DNA of 64,000 bases, taken from Pseudomonas ceruminis (lineage in GTDB: Bacteria; Pseudomonadota; Gammaproteobacteria; Pseudomonadales; Pseudomonadaceae). Shown here one piece after another: positions 22,500-32,150 of the stretch; within the stretch, counting starts at the first letter, position 1, and each line of letters opens with the position of its first letter. The position numbers were made by a program, and so were the translations under genes. The notes under the pieces are model-generated. The model had not been told where the DNA came from, made no database searches, and was given only the letters and a program-made list of their open reading frames with translations. Location of the stretch: contig NZ_BQHW01000024.1 of the NCBI RefSeq assembly GCF_021602025.1, positions 1-64,000 on the forward strand, given 5' to 3'.

Positions 22500-23692
22500 G
22501 GATGGTCTGAAGTAGCCCCTGTTTTCCGGCTACTTCGCCATCGACACTTTCAAAAAACGGTAGCCGCTCAAATCCCGGTCAAACCTGCCGTCTATTTCAG
22601 CCTTTTTTGCCGCTGCAAGCACCTCGCAGCAGTCACTTCACTCTTCACGGACGCACCTCTCCTGCATTGGAGAGCAAATGTCGACGCGCCATCCAAATGT
22701 TCGACAGGGCGAACAGCGTCACCATCTGAGCAGTGTTTTTCACCAAGCCTCGGAAGCGCACTTTCGTATAACCAAACTGGCGCTTGATCACCCGAAATGG
22801 ATGCTCAACCTTGGAGCGAACCTGGGCCTTGGCTCTTTCGATCTTACGTATCGCTTTGTATAACGCGCTGCGGTTACCGTGCTTTTTGTAAGTGCTGCGC
22901 CGGGCTGCAATCTGCCAGATGACTTGGCGCCCCTCATGCTCTTCACGCTTCTCTACACCGGTATAGCCCGCATCAGCGCAGACCACGTTCTCACCACCGT
23001 GCAGCAGTTTGTCGACTTGGGTTACGTCCGCGACGTTGGCCGCAGTGACCACCACGCTGTGCACAAGCCCGGACTCATCGTCGACACCAATGTGAGCCTT
23101 GGCACCGAAGTAATACTGGTTGCCCTTCTTGGTCTGATGCATTTCCGGGTCGCGTTTGCCGTCCTTGTTCTTGGTCGAACTGGGCGCATGAATCAGAGTG
23201 GCATCGACGATGGTGCCTTGTCGCAGTGACAAGCCACGGTCGCCCAAATAGCCATTGATCACGCCGAGAATACCGGTGGCCAACTCATGCTTTTCCAGCA
23301 GGCGACGGAAGTTGAGGATGGTGGTTTCATCCGGGATTCGCTCCAGGCTCAGACCGGAAAACTGGCGCAGGATCGTCGTCTCGTACAGCGCCTCTTCCAT
23401 CGCCGGATCGCTGTAACCGAACCAGTTCTGCATTAGATGAATCCGCAGCATCGCCATCAGCGGATAGGCTGGACGGCCCCCTTCGCCCTTTGGGTAATGA
23501 GGTTTGATCAGAGCAATCAAACCCTCCCAGGGTACGACCCGATCCATCTCTATCAGGAACAGCTCCTTGCGGGTCTGCTTGCGCTTACCGGCGTACTCGG
23601 CATCGGCGAAGGTCATTTGTTTCATCATCGAAAAGCTCGGCGATTGGTGTCCGGGGATTTTGCCAAATCAGGAAGTCTTTTTCAGGATTTCC
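22500..23692 (-). mobile_element. IS5-subgroup insertion sequence with TTAA duplication
   Basis: A 1193-bp element bounded by direct TTAA repeats at 22496-22499 and 23693-23696, the Y-T-A-R target duplication of the IS5 subgroup. The left end reads GGATGGTCTGAAGTAG and the right end, read inward, GGAAATCCTGAAAAAG. They share GGA and CTGAA and resemble the IS5 end GGAAGGTGCGAA. Size is close to IS5 (1195 bp). A GTAGCC/GGCTAC hairpin lies just inside the left end. It interrupts the ATPase-phosphoesterase gene. Confidence 0.9.
22645..23628 (-). CDS. IS5-family transposase
   Basis: A DDE transposase of 327 residues, or 326 from the second ATG. It opens MTFADAEYAGKRKQTRKELFL, then shows YPLMAMLRIHLMQNWFGYSD, the catalytic first Asp in GTIVDATLIHAPSSTKNKDG, the second in VVCADAGYTGVEKR, and the Glu in RSKVEHPFRVIKRQFGY. 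Length and all motifs match IS5 itself, so the enzyme is probably functional. It runs leftward, opposite to the gene it has split. Confidence 0.95.
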   Translation of the reverse strand: MMKQMTFADAEYAGKRKQTRKELFLIEMDRVVPWEGLIALIKPHYPKGEGGRPAYPLMAMLRIHLMQNWFGYSDPAMEEALYETTILRQFSGLSLERIPDETTILNFRRLLEKHELATGILGVINGYLGDRGLSLRQGTIVDATLIHAPSSTKNKDGKRDPEMHQTKKGNQYYFGAKAHIGVDDESGLVHSVVVTAANVADVTQVDKLLHGGENVVCADAGYTGVEKREEHEGRQVIWQIAARRSTYKKHGNRSALYKAIRKIERAKAQVRSKVEHPFRVIKRQFGYTKVRFRGLVKNTAQMVTLFALSNIWMARRHLLSNAGEVRP

Positions 23693-25737
23693 TTAATTGA
23701 TGAGTCGGCGCTGGCCCAGTGGTCTGGCTTGCTTGGCCTCGACGAAGTGGGCGTGTATGAACTAGAAGGTGAATTGAATCCCAAGTTGGTTTCTGATTTC
23801 TGGCAGCGCGTCTCGCTAATTTCTGCGCTCACCGAAAATGGATTGGCAATTTTTATCGATGAATTTGAGTTGATTGATGACCATTCCGGGTTCGCATCGC
23901 TCATCAAAGCAAATCCTGCAAAATGTGTATTTGTTGTTACAGGGATTGGTAAAACCGAGCAGGAATTGGTTAGAGATCATGAGTCAATCAAGAGGCAGCT
24001 CAGTACTGGTACTCTTCGAGTGCCAAATATGACTGAAGAAGAGTTGTCTATAATTATATCAAAGGCTCAAGACTACTTATCGAACGAAATAACTTTTGAA
24101 ATTGAAGCAGTCCAAAATCTTGTTAAGCTAGTTAGTGGCCATCCATACCTGCTCCATCTTATTGGGAAGCAAGCATTAAGAGTTGCATTTCAAAAAAAGA
24201 AGTCATCAATTTCGCAGGACTTGATTGATGAGGCCCTCCAGCAGATTGTCACAGAAAGCATTGATAGCTCATTGGAGTCCAGGTATCTAAAAACAATTGG
24301 TAGTTCGAGGGTGCGCGAGAGGTTTCTTCGAATTATTGCCCTTCAGAAAGATGATGTGGTTAGTACGGGAACCATCTATCCTGAAGCAGAAGCCCAAGGT
24401 ATTGATAATCCTCCATACTGGCTTGGCGAACTTCAAAAAGAAGCATATGGATCTGAGTTGGAAAAGGTCTCCGATCAGTACTATAAAATTACCGACCCTC
24501 TTTTCAAAGCTTACATATCTGCGACACCCGCAAGGCTTGAGGCGGTGACAGAGGCGGAGCCTGAAGAAATTTCAGATATGAGGTTGTCACTCGTTCATGT
24601 CTCTGATTTGCATTTTGGCGCCAATCACTACTTTGATAGCCTACCAATTGCCGGTGATCATGTTCCAGAAGCGGACAAACCTTCGCTTCAAAAGTATCTG
24701 ATAGATTCGTTAGCGCAAAGTTATGGACCTGCGGACTTCCTGGCGGTCACAGGGGATCTCACTCAGATGGCACTCACATCGGAATTCAGAAAAGCTTCAG
24801 CGTGTATCACCAGCGTGGCACAGAGCCTTAGCGGCGGTGTCAGTAATTGGTCAAAAAATATCGCGATAATTCCAGGCAACCATGATGTTAACTGGGACAT
24901 GAAGCGAGCCGACCCCGAAGCTCGTTACGCTGGATTCACCCCATATATTAGATTCAGGAACAGTTTGGGGTATAGTATTGACAATCAAGTTGAGCCTGAA
25001 CGACTTTATGAGGTTCATGATCTTGTCGAGAAATGGAACTGCGTCATTGTTGGCTTTAACTCATGCGTTTTGGAAGGGCCAGACGATCATCGAGGATATA
25101 TCGGGGAAAGTCAGTTCCAAAACGCTTTAGAGGAAGTCAATGCATTGTGCAAGGGTACTAAGCCTCTAAAAATAGCGATGCTGCACCATCATCTTATTCC
25201 AGTTGATTCTCTAGAGGCAAACATCAAAAGGCCGGAGTACATACTGCAAGATGCGGGATATATAAAGTCAGAGCTTCTCCGAAATGGATTCAATATAGTT
25301 CTGCACGGACACAGGCACCATGGTCACGAGGAGTTAATTAACCAACAAGGAGATGGTGGTGGGCAGCTATTGATTGTAGGCTGCGGTAGCACTGGAGTTA
25401 ATATTAATGAGCGTGGATCACAGGCGATTCAATACAATAGATTGAGCATTCGACGAAAAAAAGGTACTGATAACGTAGTGGTGTCAGTTGCACGGTACAT
25501 TTTTGACTCTAACCGCCGAAAATTCTACCAGTCAGAAGATCACAAGGTGAAGACTTTTTCGCTTGCTCTATTGTAGTTAAGCAGAAAGCTAGGCTTGGTA
25601 CGAAAAGAGATGTCGCAAAAGCCGCATGGTGCAAGCTAGTGAGACCAAAGCGGCATTTCTTTTCGCGGGCTTATGAAGCCGAAGGTTAAGGGAGGTTCGA
25701 TCACAGCGGTAGGTTATCAGGATAGTCAGTTGAGGAT

Positions 25738-26241
25738 TTAATCTCGACTTTGGAGCTTCATGATTTCATCCTCAAGTACTGCTATTGTGCTTTGGAGTCT
25801 TGAGATGTCGCCTTTTAGGCTGTTGATAACTTCCCTGTTGTTGATAGCCTCGCGCATGTAATAGTCGCGGGAGGATGCTGTCTGTTTGTTGGTGGCCATA
25901 AGGGACTTATTACTTGCTCTAGCATCTTCTAGCTGAGTGAACCAGTAGAGGATCTCCATTTTGCTAAGCTCTAAAAGCTCATCGGGCGACTTTATACTGG
26001 CTCTGTCAGTTATTTGACTCTTTTCGGCCTGTTCTCTTGCTGCTTTTATGCGATCTAGCTCGTTCCTTGGCCATTCTCGCTGATAAATTGTATTTCGGTG
26101 AACATTTGCCAGTTTTGCCAGTGTTGCAACCTTGGCGGGTAGTGAAAAGTCCTTTTCTATTCGCACCAGCGCCTCGTTTAAGCGGAAGGTCACAGCGTCG
26201 AAATTTTCAGAGTTTTTGTTATCGTAAGGTGCTGAACTCAT
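25738..26241 (-). CDS. ginD: GInt operon small helical protein GinD
   Basis: The last gene of the four-gene recombinase operon, 167 residues. An N-terminal helix-turn-helix-like part (AKVATLAKLANVHRNTIYQREWPRNELDRIKAA, residues about 38-70) is followed by a coiled-coil tail (residues about 120-167, INSLKGDISRLQSTIAVLEDEIMKLQ). This matches the small helical protein that is the fourth gin gene and is reported essential for GInt excision and integration; Tn554-type TnpC proteins are similar. It overlaps ginC by 4 bases. Confidence 0.8.
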   Translation of the reverse strand: MSSAPYDNKNSENFDAVTFRLNEALVRIEKDFSLPAKVATLAKLANVHRNTIYQREWPRNELDRIKAAREQAEKSQITDRASIKSPDELLELSKMEILYWFTQLEDARASNKSLMATNKQTASSRDYYMREAINNREVINSLKGDISRLQSTIAVLEDEIMKLQSRD

Positions 26242-28349
26242 ATAGATACCTCCCTGCCAAGCTTTCTCAGTACACCTTCAGCTTCAGAGATTGCAAGTTT
26301 TAATTGTGCAATTGAGTCTGCTACTTCACCAGAAGCTCTCAAATCAGGGTAAGGTTCAGTTGAATCACCTTCGATTTTTTTTAGTGCAAGTGAGTTCTGA
26401 ATGTAAACTTCAAGCCACTTGGGAGCATTCGCCTCGGTGACAACCGCGTTCTTACATCGATTCGGATTGCACCGTAGCGAGCCAATGCAAGGAAGTGAAG
26501 CATCATGCTCTTCCGACGCACCGCCGTAACAGTAACCTTGGCCAACATTGATAACCGCAAAATTCATTTCAGCCATTCGATCAAAGATTTCATCTTTTGA
26601 GTAGCCAGCCTCTAAATAACCTTTGAAATAGGCTGCCAAGCGACTGCGGTGCGCATCTGCGTTATCGCCAGCATATCCGCCATCTGGATCGCATGCATTG
26701 ACGATGAACTCTCTCTCTGCATCAAAGCGTGCAGGTGCGTCTCTGCCTCCCCCCGAGACCAATGCATCACCGATACCGCCGTAGTCGACTGTAACCGTCT
26801 TACGGTGACGCTGTTCCACCTTGCTAACCAAGTGACCAAAATGCTTTAGCTGGTAGGAAATGAAGGGTAGTCCCACCGCCGCTCTGAACATCTGATTTGC
26901 TAGTGAGTGCCGCAACGTATAGGGCGAGAAATCGAGGCTTTCAAATTCTTCGAGTGTCAGAACCTTCATTAGAAATGCTTGGAGTTGGTGCCCCAGGCCA
27001 CAACCACTAACCGAATTAGCTTCTTCTTGCTTAGAAGGTTTGATTGTGTTCATGTTCGTGATTAGAAACGGATTCTGCTTGAATCTGTTTAGAATACGTA
27101 AGGCCTTCACAGCGTCAAGAACAGCGGGAATTGCCACCCACTTGTCCTCGAACAGATTACCGTACGCCTCTCGACCCTTAAAGACAGTACTAACAATAAG
27201 CCAATGACCAAATACGTCCCTTGTCAGGCAATCCTCCGCAAGACAACCCGCAAGTTCTGACGGGCGCATGCCAGTGTACTGGGTGATTGTATAAATGGCG
27301 CTATTGTTGATGTGTGTTATGTACTCGTAAAATTCGTTGTTAAGCTGAGTGTTTGTAAGTTTAGTGATGGCTTCCTTGTCTTTAAATTGACCTGGCATGA
27401 GCGGGGACCAGTAATTTTGATCCATTTTATAAAGGAATGGAATTATCTGCCTGCCACTGTATCCGCGTGACCCCATCCGTACTGAGACGTAAATGTCATA
27501 GGATCTTCTCGTGAGTTTAACTTTTTTTGCTTCTTCGTAACTGGTAAGGTTAACGCGGTTCAGAGTTTCAGTGTCGGCAATATTCTCTTGTAATGCCTTC
27601 AAGAAATCCACTACTGCAAAGGATGCTGCACGAGTACATTTTTCAAATACTTTATTTGGAAGCCATTTTAGCTTTTTTCTGGTTTCCTTGTTGTTCAGTC
27701 GATTGCTTTGCCAGCTTAAACTTTCCAGTTCGACATGAGCTAACGGGCCCGCAAGTACGTTTTCGAGCATGAAGTCAGAGCGGAGAATATTAAACCCCTG
27801 CATTGTGGCGCTGCGAAAAGAGCGTTTGAATAGCCTGGCCTCTATTTCATAATCATTTTCTGTGAAATCTGAAAGGCTAAAGTATGAGTTTTCGAAAAAA
27901 TCCTCCCCTTGCTCCAAGCGCTTGCGCTCTGACATTTGGTCAAAGAATGGAATGGTGGATTTAAATATATCAAGAATAGTGTGCGGCTTGTAAGATTTAG
28001 GGGAGGCCCTGATTCGTAGAGCGCCAGGTATTTCTAAGACGCATAGCATGGCCATTTTTATTTCGAAAAGAATGGTAGCGTTGAGGCTGGTGTATGCCGC
28101 AAAGTCAATTCTGGATTTTGCGCCTTGGATATCTCTGGCTAGGGCGGTGGTCCCGTCGTCAAAATCCCAAACAGAATCCTTTACTCGACTCTTTTTACTG
28201 ACTGGAAGGTCCATCAGCGCCTTCATCAAGCTCAGGGCATTTAAGCCACTTTCGGAATGATCTACGGTTGTGATGATCTCACTGCCCAGATGCCGAAGAA
28301 AGTGATGTCGCACGGACTTAATTTTACGAACTAAGGTCTCAAAATTCAT
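26238..28349 (-). CDS. ginC: GInt tyrosine recombinase GinC
   Basis: A large phage-integrase-type recombinase of 703 residues, third gene of the operon. The long N-terminal region (about 1-370) has no motif I know. The catalytic domain shows the box I Arg (TQYTGMRPSELAG, near 380), box II (SPYTLRHSLANQMF, near 510) and KHFGHLVSKVEQRHRKTVTVDYGG with the likely nucleophile Tyr. The segment after it contains a cysteine cluster (CYGGASEEHDASLPCIGSLRCNPNRCKN) suggesting a zinc-binding module. Start and stop overlap its neighbours by 1 and 4 bases. Confidence 0.82.
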   Translation of the reverse strand: MNFETLVRKIKSVRHHFLRHLGSEIITTVDHSESGLNALSLMKALMDLPVSKKSRVKDSVWDFDDGTTALARDIQGAKSRIDFAAYTSLNATILFEIKMAMLCVLEIPGALRIRASPKSYKPHTILDIFKSTIPFFDQMSERKRLEQGEDFFENSYFSLSDFTENDYEIEARLFKRSFRSATMQGFNILRSDFMLENVLAGPLAHVELESLSWQSNRLNNKETRKKLKWLPNKVFEKCTRAASFAVVDFLKALQENIADTETLNRVNLTSYEEAKKVKLTRRSYDIYVSVRMGSRGYSGRQIIPFLYKMDQNYWSPLMPGQFKDKEAITKLTNTQLNNEFYEYITHINNSAIYTITQYTGMRPSELAGCLAEDCLTRDVFGHWLIVSTVFKGREAYGNLFEDKWVAIPAVLDAVKALRILNRFKQNPFLITNMNTIKPSKQEEANSVSGCGLGHQLQAFLMKVLTLEEFESLDFSPYTLRHSLANQMFRAAVGLPFISYQLKHFGHLVSKVEQRHRKTVTVDYGGIGDALVSGGGRDAPARFDAEREFIVNACDPDGGYAGDNADAHRSRLAAYFKGYLEAGYSKDEIFDRMAEMNFAVINVGQGYCYGGASEEHDASLPCIGSLRCNPNRCKNAVVTEANAPKWLEVYIQNSLALKKIEGDSTEPYPDLRASGEVADSIAQLKLAISEAEGVLRKLGREVSI

Positions 28350-30781
28350 CAGAGTATTACCCCTTCAATTAAGGGGCTGGTGATGACGTGCTCTGACAGA
28401 CGCTCTGCTTCATCAAGCTGTTCTGCACTAAAACCCTGCTCTGAGGGTGTAAGGATACTATCCAATATCTCAAGGTTTTCTTTGATAATCGCGCCGTAAG
28501 GAGTCTGTGCAATCGTGCTTGTTGCCATCATGGACTGATACTCCAGACGCATTGCGAAAAGTTCCGGCAGGTGTGACGATGTAATAATCGAGTTGCTGCA
28601 CGAAAGGCACTTATTCAATAGTGAACAGGCACTCCCTTTTTTGTAAGTGGGAAGTTTTTTGATTTCGTCAGGGGGGTCATATACATTTCGACATTTAATC
28701 AGTCCATTGCTAATGGCGATTGAAGTGCTTAGGTTGTCTGCCGAAGAGGTTTCGTTCGAAGGCTGCTTTTTCGGTGGCTCTTGGGAAACAGCCTCTTTGT
28801 GTATTTTTGCAAGCGCAGTCTCAAGAATGTCTCGCGCAGTCTTGCTAAATTCGAGCTTGTCGAGATACTGTATGGTAGTAGACAGGGACTTATGGCCGAG
28901 AATAACTTGAATCTCTCGTAGAGAAACTCCTTGTTCAATAAGTTCGGCGACCAAGCTTGGCCTAAGTCGAGACGCTGATATGTTCAGGTCGCTGCCATCT
29001 TCATTTTTTAGTTCGTTGTCGCGTGCAAACTGATTCATTGCTAAATTAATAACAGTGGAGTTCTCGAAGGACTTTATTGTGCCTTGCTCATTCTGTTTTC
29101 TGGATTCATAAATGAATAGTTTGCTTTTAGTGTTTTTGTCTGCGCGGCTCCGGATGTTGCGTGTCAGAAAAATAACTTCCGCGAAGATTTCTTTTACTTC
29201 TTTGCATTGATTGACAGTCAGCCAAGTCATGTCCGCTTCAATTAAGTCTAAGTGCAGCAGTTTTTCTCCGTCGGAGCGCTCTTTCCAGTAACGAAGATAC
29301 GGTCTTTGGGTCAGCTCATGACGTTCTACAAAGTCTTCAACGTTCAATGATTTTAGGGAGTCGGCATTGAGGCCTGTAATCTGAGCAAGCCGAGTAATGT
29401 ACGGAGCCATGTGTCGAGATGTGACTTGATAGATTACACCCCAGCTCTCATATGTTCCGACTACGCCTAAGCCTATATACTGCATAATTCTTATAAAGCA
29501 TTTTTCGTATTTGTTGTTGCGGCTCGCAGCTCCAGGACCGATTATCTGACAGCTGAGTTTATTTTCGAAGATCCAGCGAGCGTTTTCTAGAGATACAAAC
29601 CCCCTCTTTAGCTCCCCATCGTCACCGACCGGGTCACACCCTCCGCCGAAGGGAACATAATCCTTTGCAAGATTGTTGAGCTTTACTCGCTCGTTGTTGC
29701 ACGCCTGCTTAATTTGATTGCGTAATGAGGAAGGGTAGGGGCTGTATTCTTCTGTCTTACGATGCGTCTTGAACCCTTCGATATCAATGAAGGTCGTCAG
29801 CCCGAGTCCTTTGATTTTGATTGCACGCTTGTACATTGAGCGCACAGCAGAGAGCAATGAGTCGGCAGTGCCTGTAGAGAGACCGCTATTTTCTATTTTG
29901 CCAACAAGGAATTTTCGAAAACTAATAAGGTAGTTGGCGCGAAAATACTCACGTGTGTCCTCGCTCCCTGTAAGTCCATTTTCTTTAAGGTGTTCTATAG
30001 TATATCTAAATCCCTCACTATAGTTAAATTTTGTGGAGTCCGATCCGCTTTTCATGGAAGCAGCTGAAAATATATGAAGTAGTTTCTTGAACGGAAAATC
30101 AGGGGCGTCTGCAATCAGGTCTTCGTAGGAAGATACAGGGATATCTCTTAGCTCAAGCAGTAGCTTTCTATAGGATAGTTTTTTCGGCGAAACTAGCTTT
30201 TTTTGTTTAGCTTCAGTTTCTCTGTCGGCAACAGTTTTATAATCAGTTTTTATTACACCTAGGCTTTTTAGGTCAGCAATTATCCAATCGTAGGTCTCAG
30301 CGACCAATGGGAAATTCGCACGTGCCCATTTCAGGTTTTTCATCCCTTCCATCTTGTAAAGGCTGGCTTTGGAGGCAATAATCTGGCCAAAGATTGGGAT
30401 CTCTTTTTTCTCTGTTTCAGAAAGCCCCTCATACCAAAGCAGCAGTTTGCGACGCCACTCGTTAGCTATAGAAGGATGACCGAGAACCACGATGTTCTCA
30501 TCTATCATTTTTTGGAGAACAGTGTTGATGATATCGGCCCGTGACCGGTACACATTTTCCTCACAGCCTAACTCTCGTTTGAGATAGGTATACGCTAAGC
30601 AGGGAGGCCCTTTCTGACCAAGCTGAACAGTAAGTAATGACTGCCGACTTTTTCTGACTTTCTCTGCCCAAGACTCAATCGACAGAGTGATGACGTCGAT
30701 ATCACGCTTAGCTTGCTTGGATACGTCCACTTGTGGAGTTATATCCAATGAGTTTAGGCCGGGTTCGGACAGCATCTTCAC
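28349..30781 (-). CDS. ginB: GInt tyrosine-recombinase-like GinB
   Basis: The largest gin protein, 810 residues. An SAM-like DNA-binding region (about 265-345, including FRKFLVGKIENSGLSTGTADSLLSAVRSMYK) precedes a recombinase domain. Box II keeps Arg but not the usual His-x-x-Arg context (SASRLRPSLVAELIEQG). The GH of ILGHKSLSTTIQYLDK and its Tyr are kept. At box I the expected Arg is replaced by Asn (TGLNADSLKSL), so strand-cleavage chemistry may be impaired. A cysteine-rich stretch (CRNVYDPPDE ... CSLLNKCLSC) follows. The codons are AT-rich compared with the backbone. Confidence 0.82.
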   Translation of the reverse strand: MKMLSEPGLNSLDITPQVDVSKQAKRDIDVITLSIESWAEKVRKSRQSLLTVQLGQKGPPCLAYTYLKRELGCEENVYRSRADIINTVLQKMIDENIVVLGHPSIANEWRRKLLLWYEGLSETEKKEIPIFGQIIASKASLYKMEGMKNLKWARANFPLVAETYDWIIADLKSLGVIKTDYKTVADRETEAKQKKLVSPKKLSYRKLLLELRDIPVSSYEDLIADAPDFPFKKLLHIFSAASMKSGSDSTKFNYSEGFRYTIEHLKENGLTGSEDTREYFRANYLISFRKFLVGKIENSGLSTGTADSLLSAVRSMYKRAIKIKGLGLTTFIDIEGFKTHRKTEEYSPYPSSLRNQIKQACNNERVKLNNLAKDYVPFGGGCDPVGDDGELKRGFVSLENARWIFENKLSCQIIGPGAASRNNKYEKCFIRIMQYIGLGVVGTYESWGVIYQVTSRHMAPYITRLAQITGLNADSLKSLNVEDFVERHELTQRPYLRYWKERSDGEKLLHLDLIEADMTWLTVNQCKEVKEIFAEVIFLTRNIRSRADKNTKSKLFIYESRKQNEQGTIKSFENSTVINLAMNQFARDNELKNEDGSDLNISASRLRPSLVAELIEQGVSLREIQVILGHKSLSTTIQYLDKLEFSKTARDILETALAKIHKEAVSQEPPKKQPSNETSSADNLSTSIAISNGLIKCRNVYDPPDEIKKLPTYKKGSACSLLNKCLSCSNSIITSSHLPELFAMRLEYQSMMATSTIAQTPYGAIIKENLEILDSILTPSEQGFSAEQLDEAERLSEHVITSPLIEGVIL

Positions 30782-32040
30782 TTCTTATCACTCGTGTTTA
30801 TACGCTTTGTGGTTCTCTCGCGGAGCAGCTTCATCTCGCCAGCCTTTGTCTTCAGCTCAGTGCCTGGCTTACGTAGCTTCTGGTAGATGTCGTGGGGTAT
30901 CTGAGTATAACCCTCGGACGTCGTTTTACTGTTGTGACCAAAAGCCTTGGAGAGCAATTCGAGCCTCTCCTCGTAGTTTCCTCCAAGATCCGGGCTGCCA
31001 AGCATTAGATAGGCTCCGCCATGACGGAATTTATGCGGTGATATCATCCGCTTTATCTTTCCCGAACTTTGGGCACGCTTGCTCACACGCTCAAGTAGCT
31101 TTTCCACGCTTTTCGTCTTGTACGGCATGCCTTCTGCATTGAAGAATGCTGGGGTCTCTGACGGGCTTTTGTAGCGACGAGCGCAGCGACGATAGAGTGG
31201 CGTCTGGTGGTACTTCTCGATGCGCTCTAAGGACGTCCTGCTCATCAAGGTTAACCGGGGCTTGATGTGATTCTTCCTACCCTTACTACCTTTGATATTC
31301 AAAGGTGAGTAATCAGCGTTGATAGGCATGTTCGTTTCTGGGGAGACGAGGTGCAGGGTCTGATGAGCAAGGGCGTCGCGAACGTCTTGGAGCGTAATCC
31401 GTGGGACTTCTGAAACGCGAATGCCAGAGTCATACATAGCTTGCAGCAAGCACCGCTCCCGCTCCGAATGGGCGCTAAGGATTACTGCTTCTAGCTCTGC
31501 CATGCTGGTTGGTTGAACAATGCCTCGCGTATTAGCGCTGCCTGGGCGTAGCACCCCACCTTCATAGGGATTGTCTGCCCGAATAGCTGGTGAATCACCG
31601 AAACGCTTGCATAGGTAGGTAGAGAAGAGGTGGCTGTAGGCAGCGTCTCTCCCTTGCACCGTCTTAGGTGCTAGGCCTTCAGCGTCGAGTTTGGCGAGAT
31701 AGCTCTCCAGATGGCCTAGGCCGACCGTCAGCAATGCATCGTCTCGATCACAGGTTTCGTATTCGGGTCTGACCTTTAGGTCGGCCAGTAGATAGGAAAT
31801 TCGTCGCCCATAGGAAACGACGGTTGGATCGGCAAGAAGGGTGTTTCTGTAGTTACGGCTTAGGTAGGAGGAGACTAAAGGAAAAAGGCGTCCGTCATCA
31901 TCGAGCAGCGCGCTGCCTGTTACCTCAACTACTGGCTGGGCACCCTCTGGCTGAGCGAGAAACCGCTCCCGAAGTGGCCCATGTGCAAGTACTGACTCGC
32001 TGAGATCTAACTCCGCACCTCGAACTGCTATCACCTTCAT
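30778..32040 (-). CDS. ginA: GInt tyrosine recombinase GinA
   Basis: The first gene of the recombinase operon, 420 residues from ATG at 32040 (MKVIAVRGAELDLSES). A frame seven codons longer exists but reaches toward the island edge. It has a complete tyrosine-recombinase set: box I Arg in MYDSGIRVSEVPRI, Lys in INIKGSKGRKNHIK, His-x-x-Arg in SPHKFRHGGAYL and the GHNSKTTSEGY His/Tyr pair. It is thus the best candidate for the main strand-exchange enzyme. It lies about 130 bases from the nadE junction, consistent with a gin operon at the island terminus, and overlaps ginB by 4 bases. Confidence 0.85.
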   Translation of the reverse strand: MKVIAVRGAELDLSESVLAHGPLRERFLAQPEGAQPVVEVTGSALLDDDGRLFPLVSSYLSRNYRNTLLADPTVVSYGRRISYLLADLKVRPEYETCDRDDALLTVGLGHLESYLAKLDAEGLAPKTVQGRDAAYSHLFSTYLCKRFGDSPAIRADNPYEGGVLRPGSANTRGIVQPTSMAELEAVILSAHSERERCLLQAMYDSGIRVSEVPRITLQDVRDALAHQTLHLVSPETNMPINADYSPLNIKGSKGRKNHIKPRLTLMSRTSLERIEKYHQTPLYRRCARRYKSPSETPAFFNAEGMPYKTKSVEKLLERVSKRAQSSGKIKRMISPHKFRHGGAYLMLGSPDLGGNYEERLELLSKAFGHNSKTTSEGYTQIPHDIYQKLRKPGTELKTKAGEMKLLRERTTKRINTSDKK

Positions 32041-32150
32041 TTCTAGTCGTGTCCTACACATCGGCTGAACAGCTACTGATGTGCATTCTCCGCTAAATGG
32101 AAATTCTTGGAAAGCACCTGGGGCGGGGGGATTAGGGCTGGTTGTGCACT

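Larger units (their letters stand above)
22175..25576 (+). pseudogene. P-loop ATPase / metallophosphoesterase fusion, split by IS5
   Basis: Joining 22175-22498 to 23696-25576 and dropping the IS and one TTAA copy restores one open frame of 734 residues. Residues 1-340 form a P-loop ATPase: FSGRKKQ, Walker A GNRGIGKSS (48-56), Walker B LAIFIDEFE (about 158-166), then a helical or winged-helix lid. Residues about 405-734 are a calcineurin-like phosphoesterase with all metal motifs: VSDLHFG, VTGDLT, IPGNHDVNWD, MLHHH and HGHRHHGHE. AAGGA precedes the ATG. Neither half is frameshifted, so disruption is recent. The downstream half could be expressed alone only from an internal start. I do not recognise a named system; nucleotide-sensing or defence is inferred from the fold and from SIR2-HerA beside it. 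Confidence 0.85.

Noticed and set aside
22500-23692. Alternative IS5 ends near 22,506 and 23,650
   Set aside because: Those ends give no target duplication and no restored reading frame; the TTAA-bounded ends give both.
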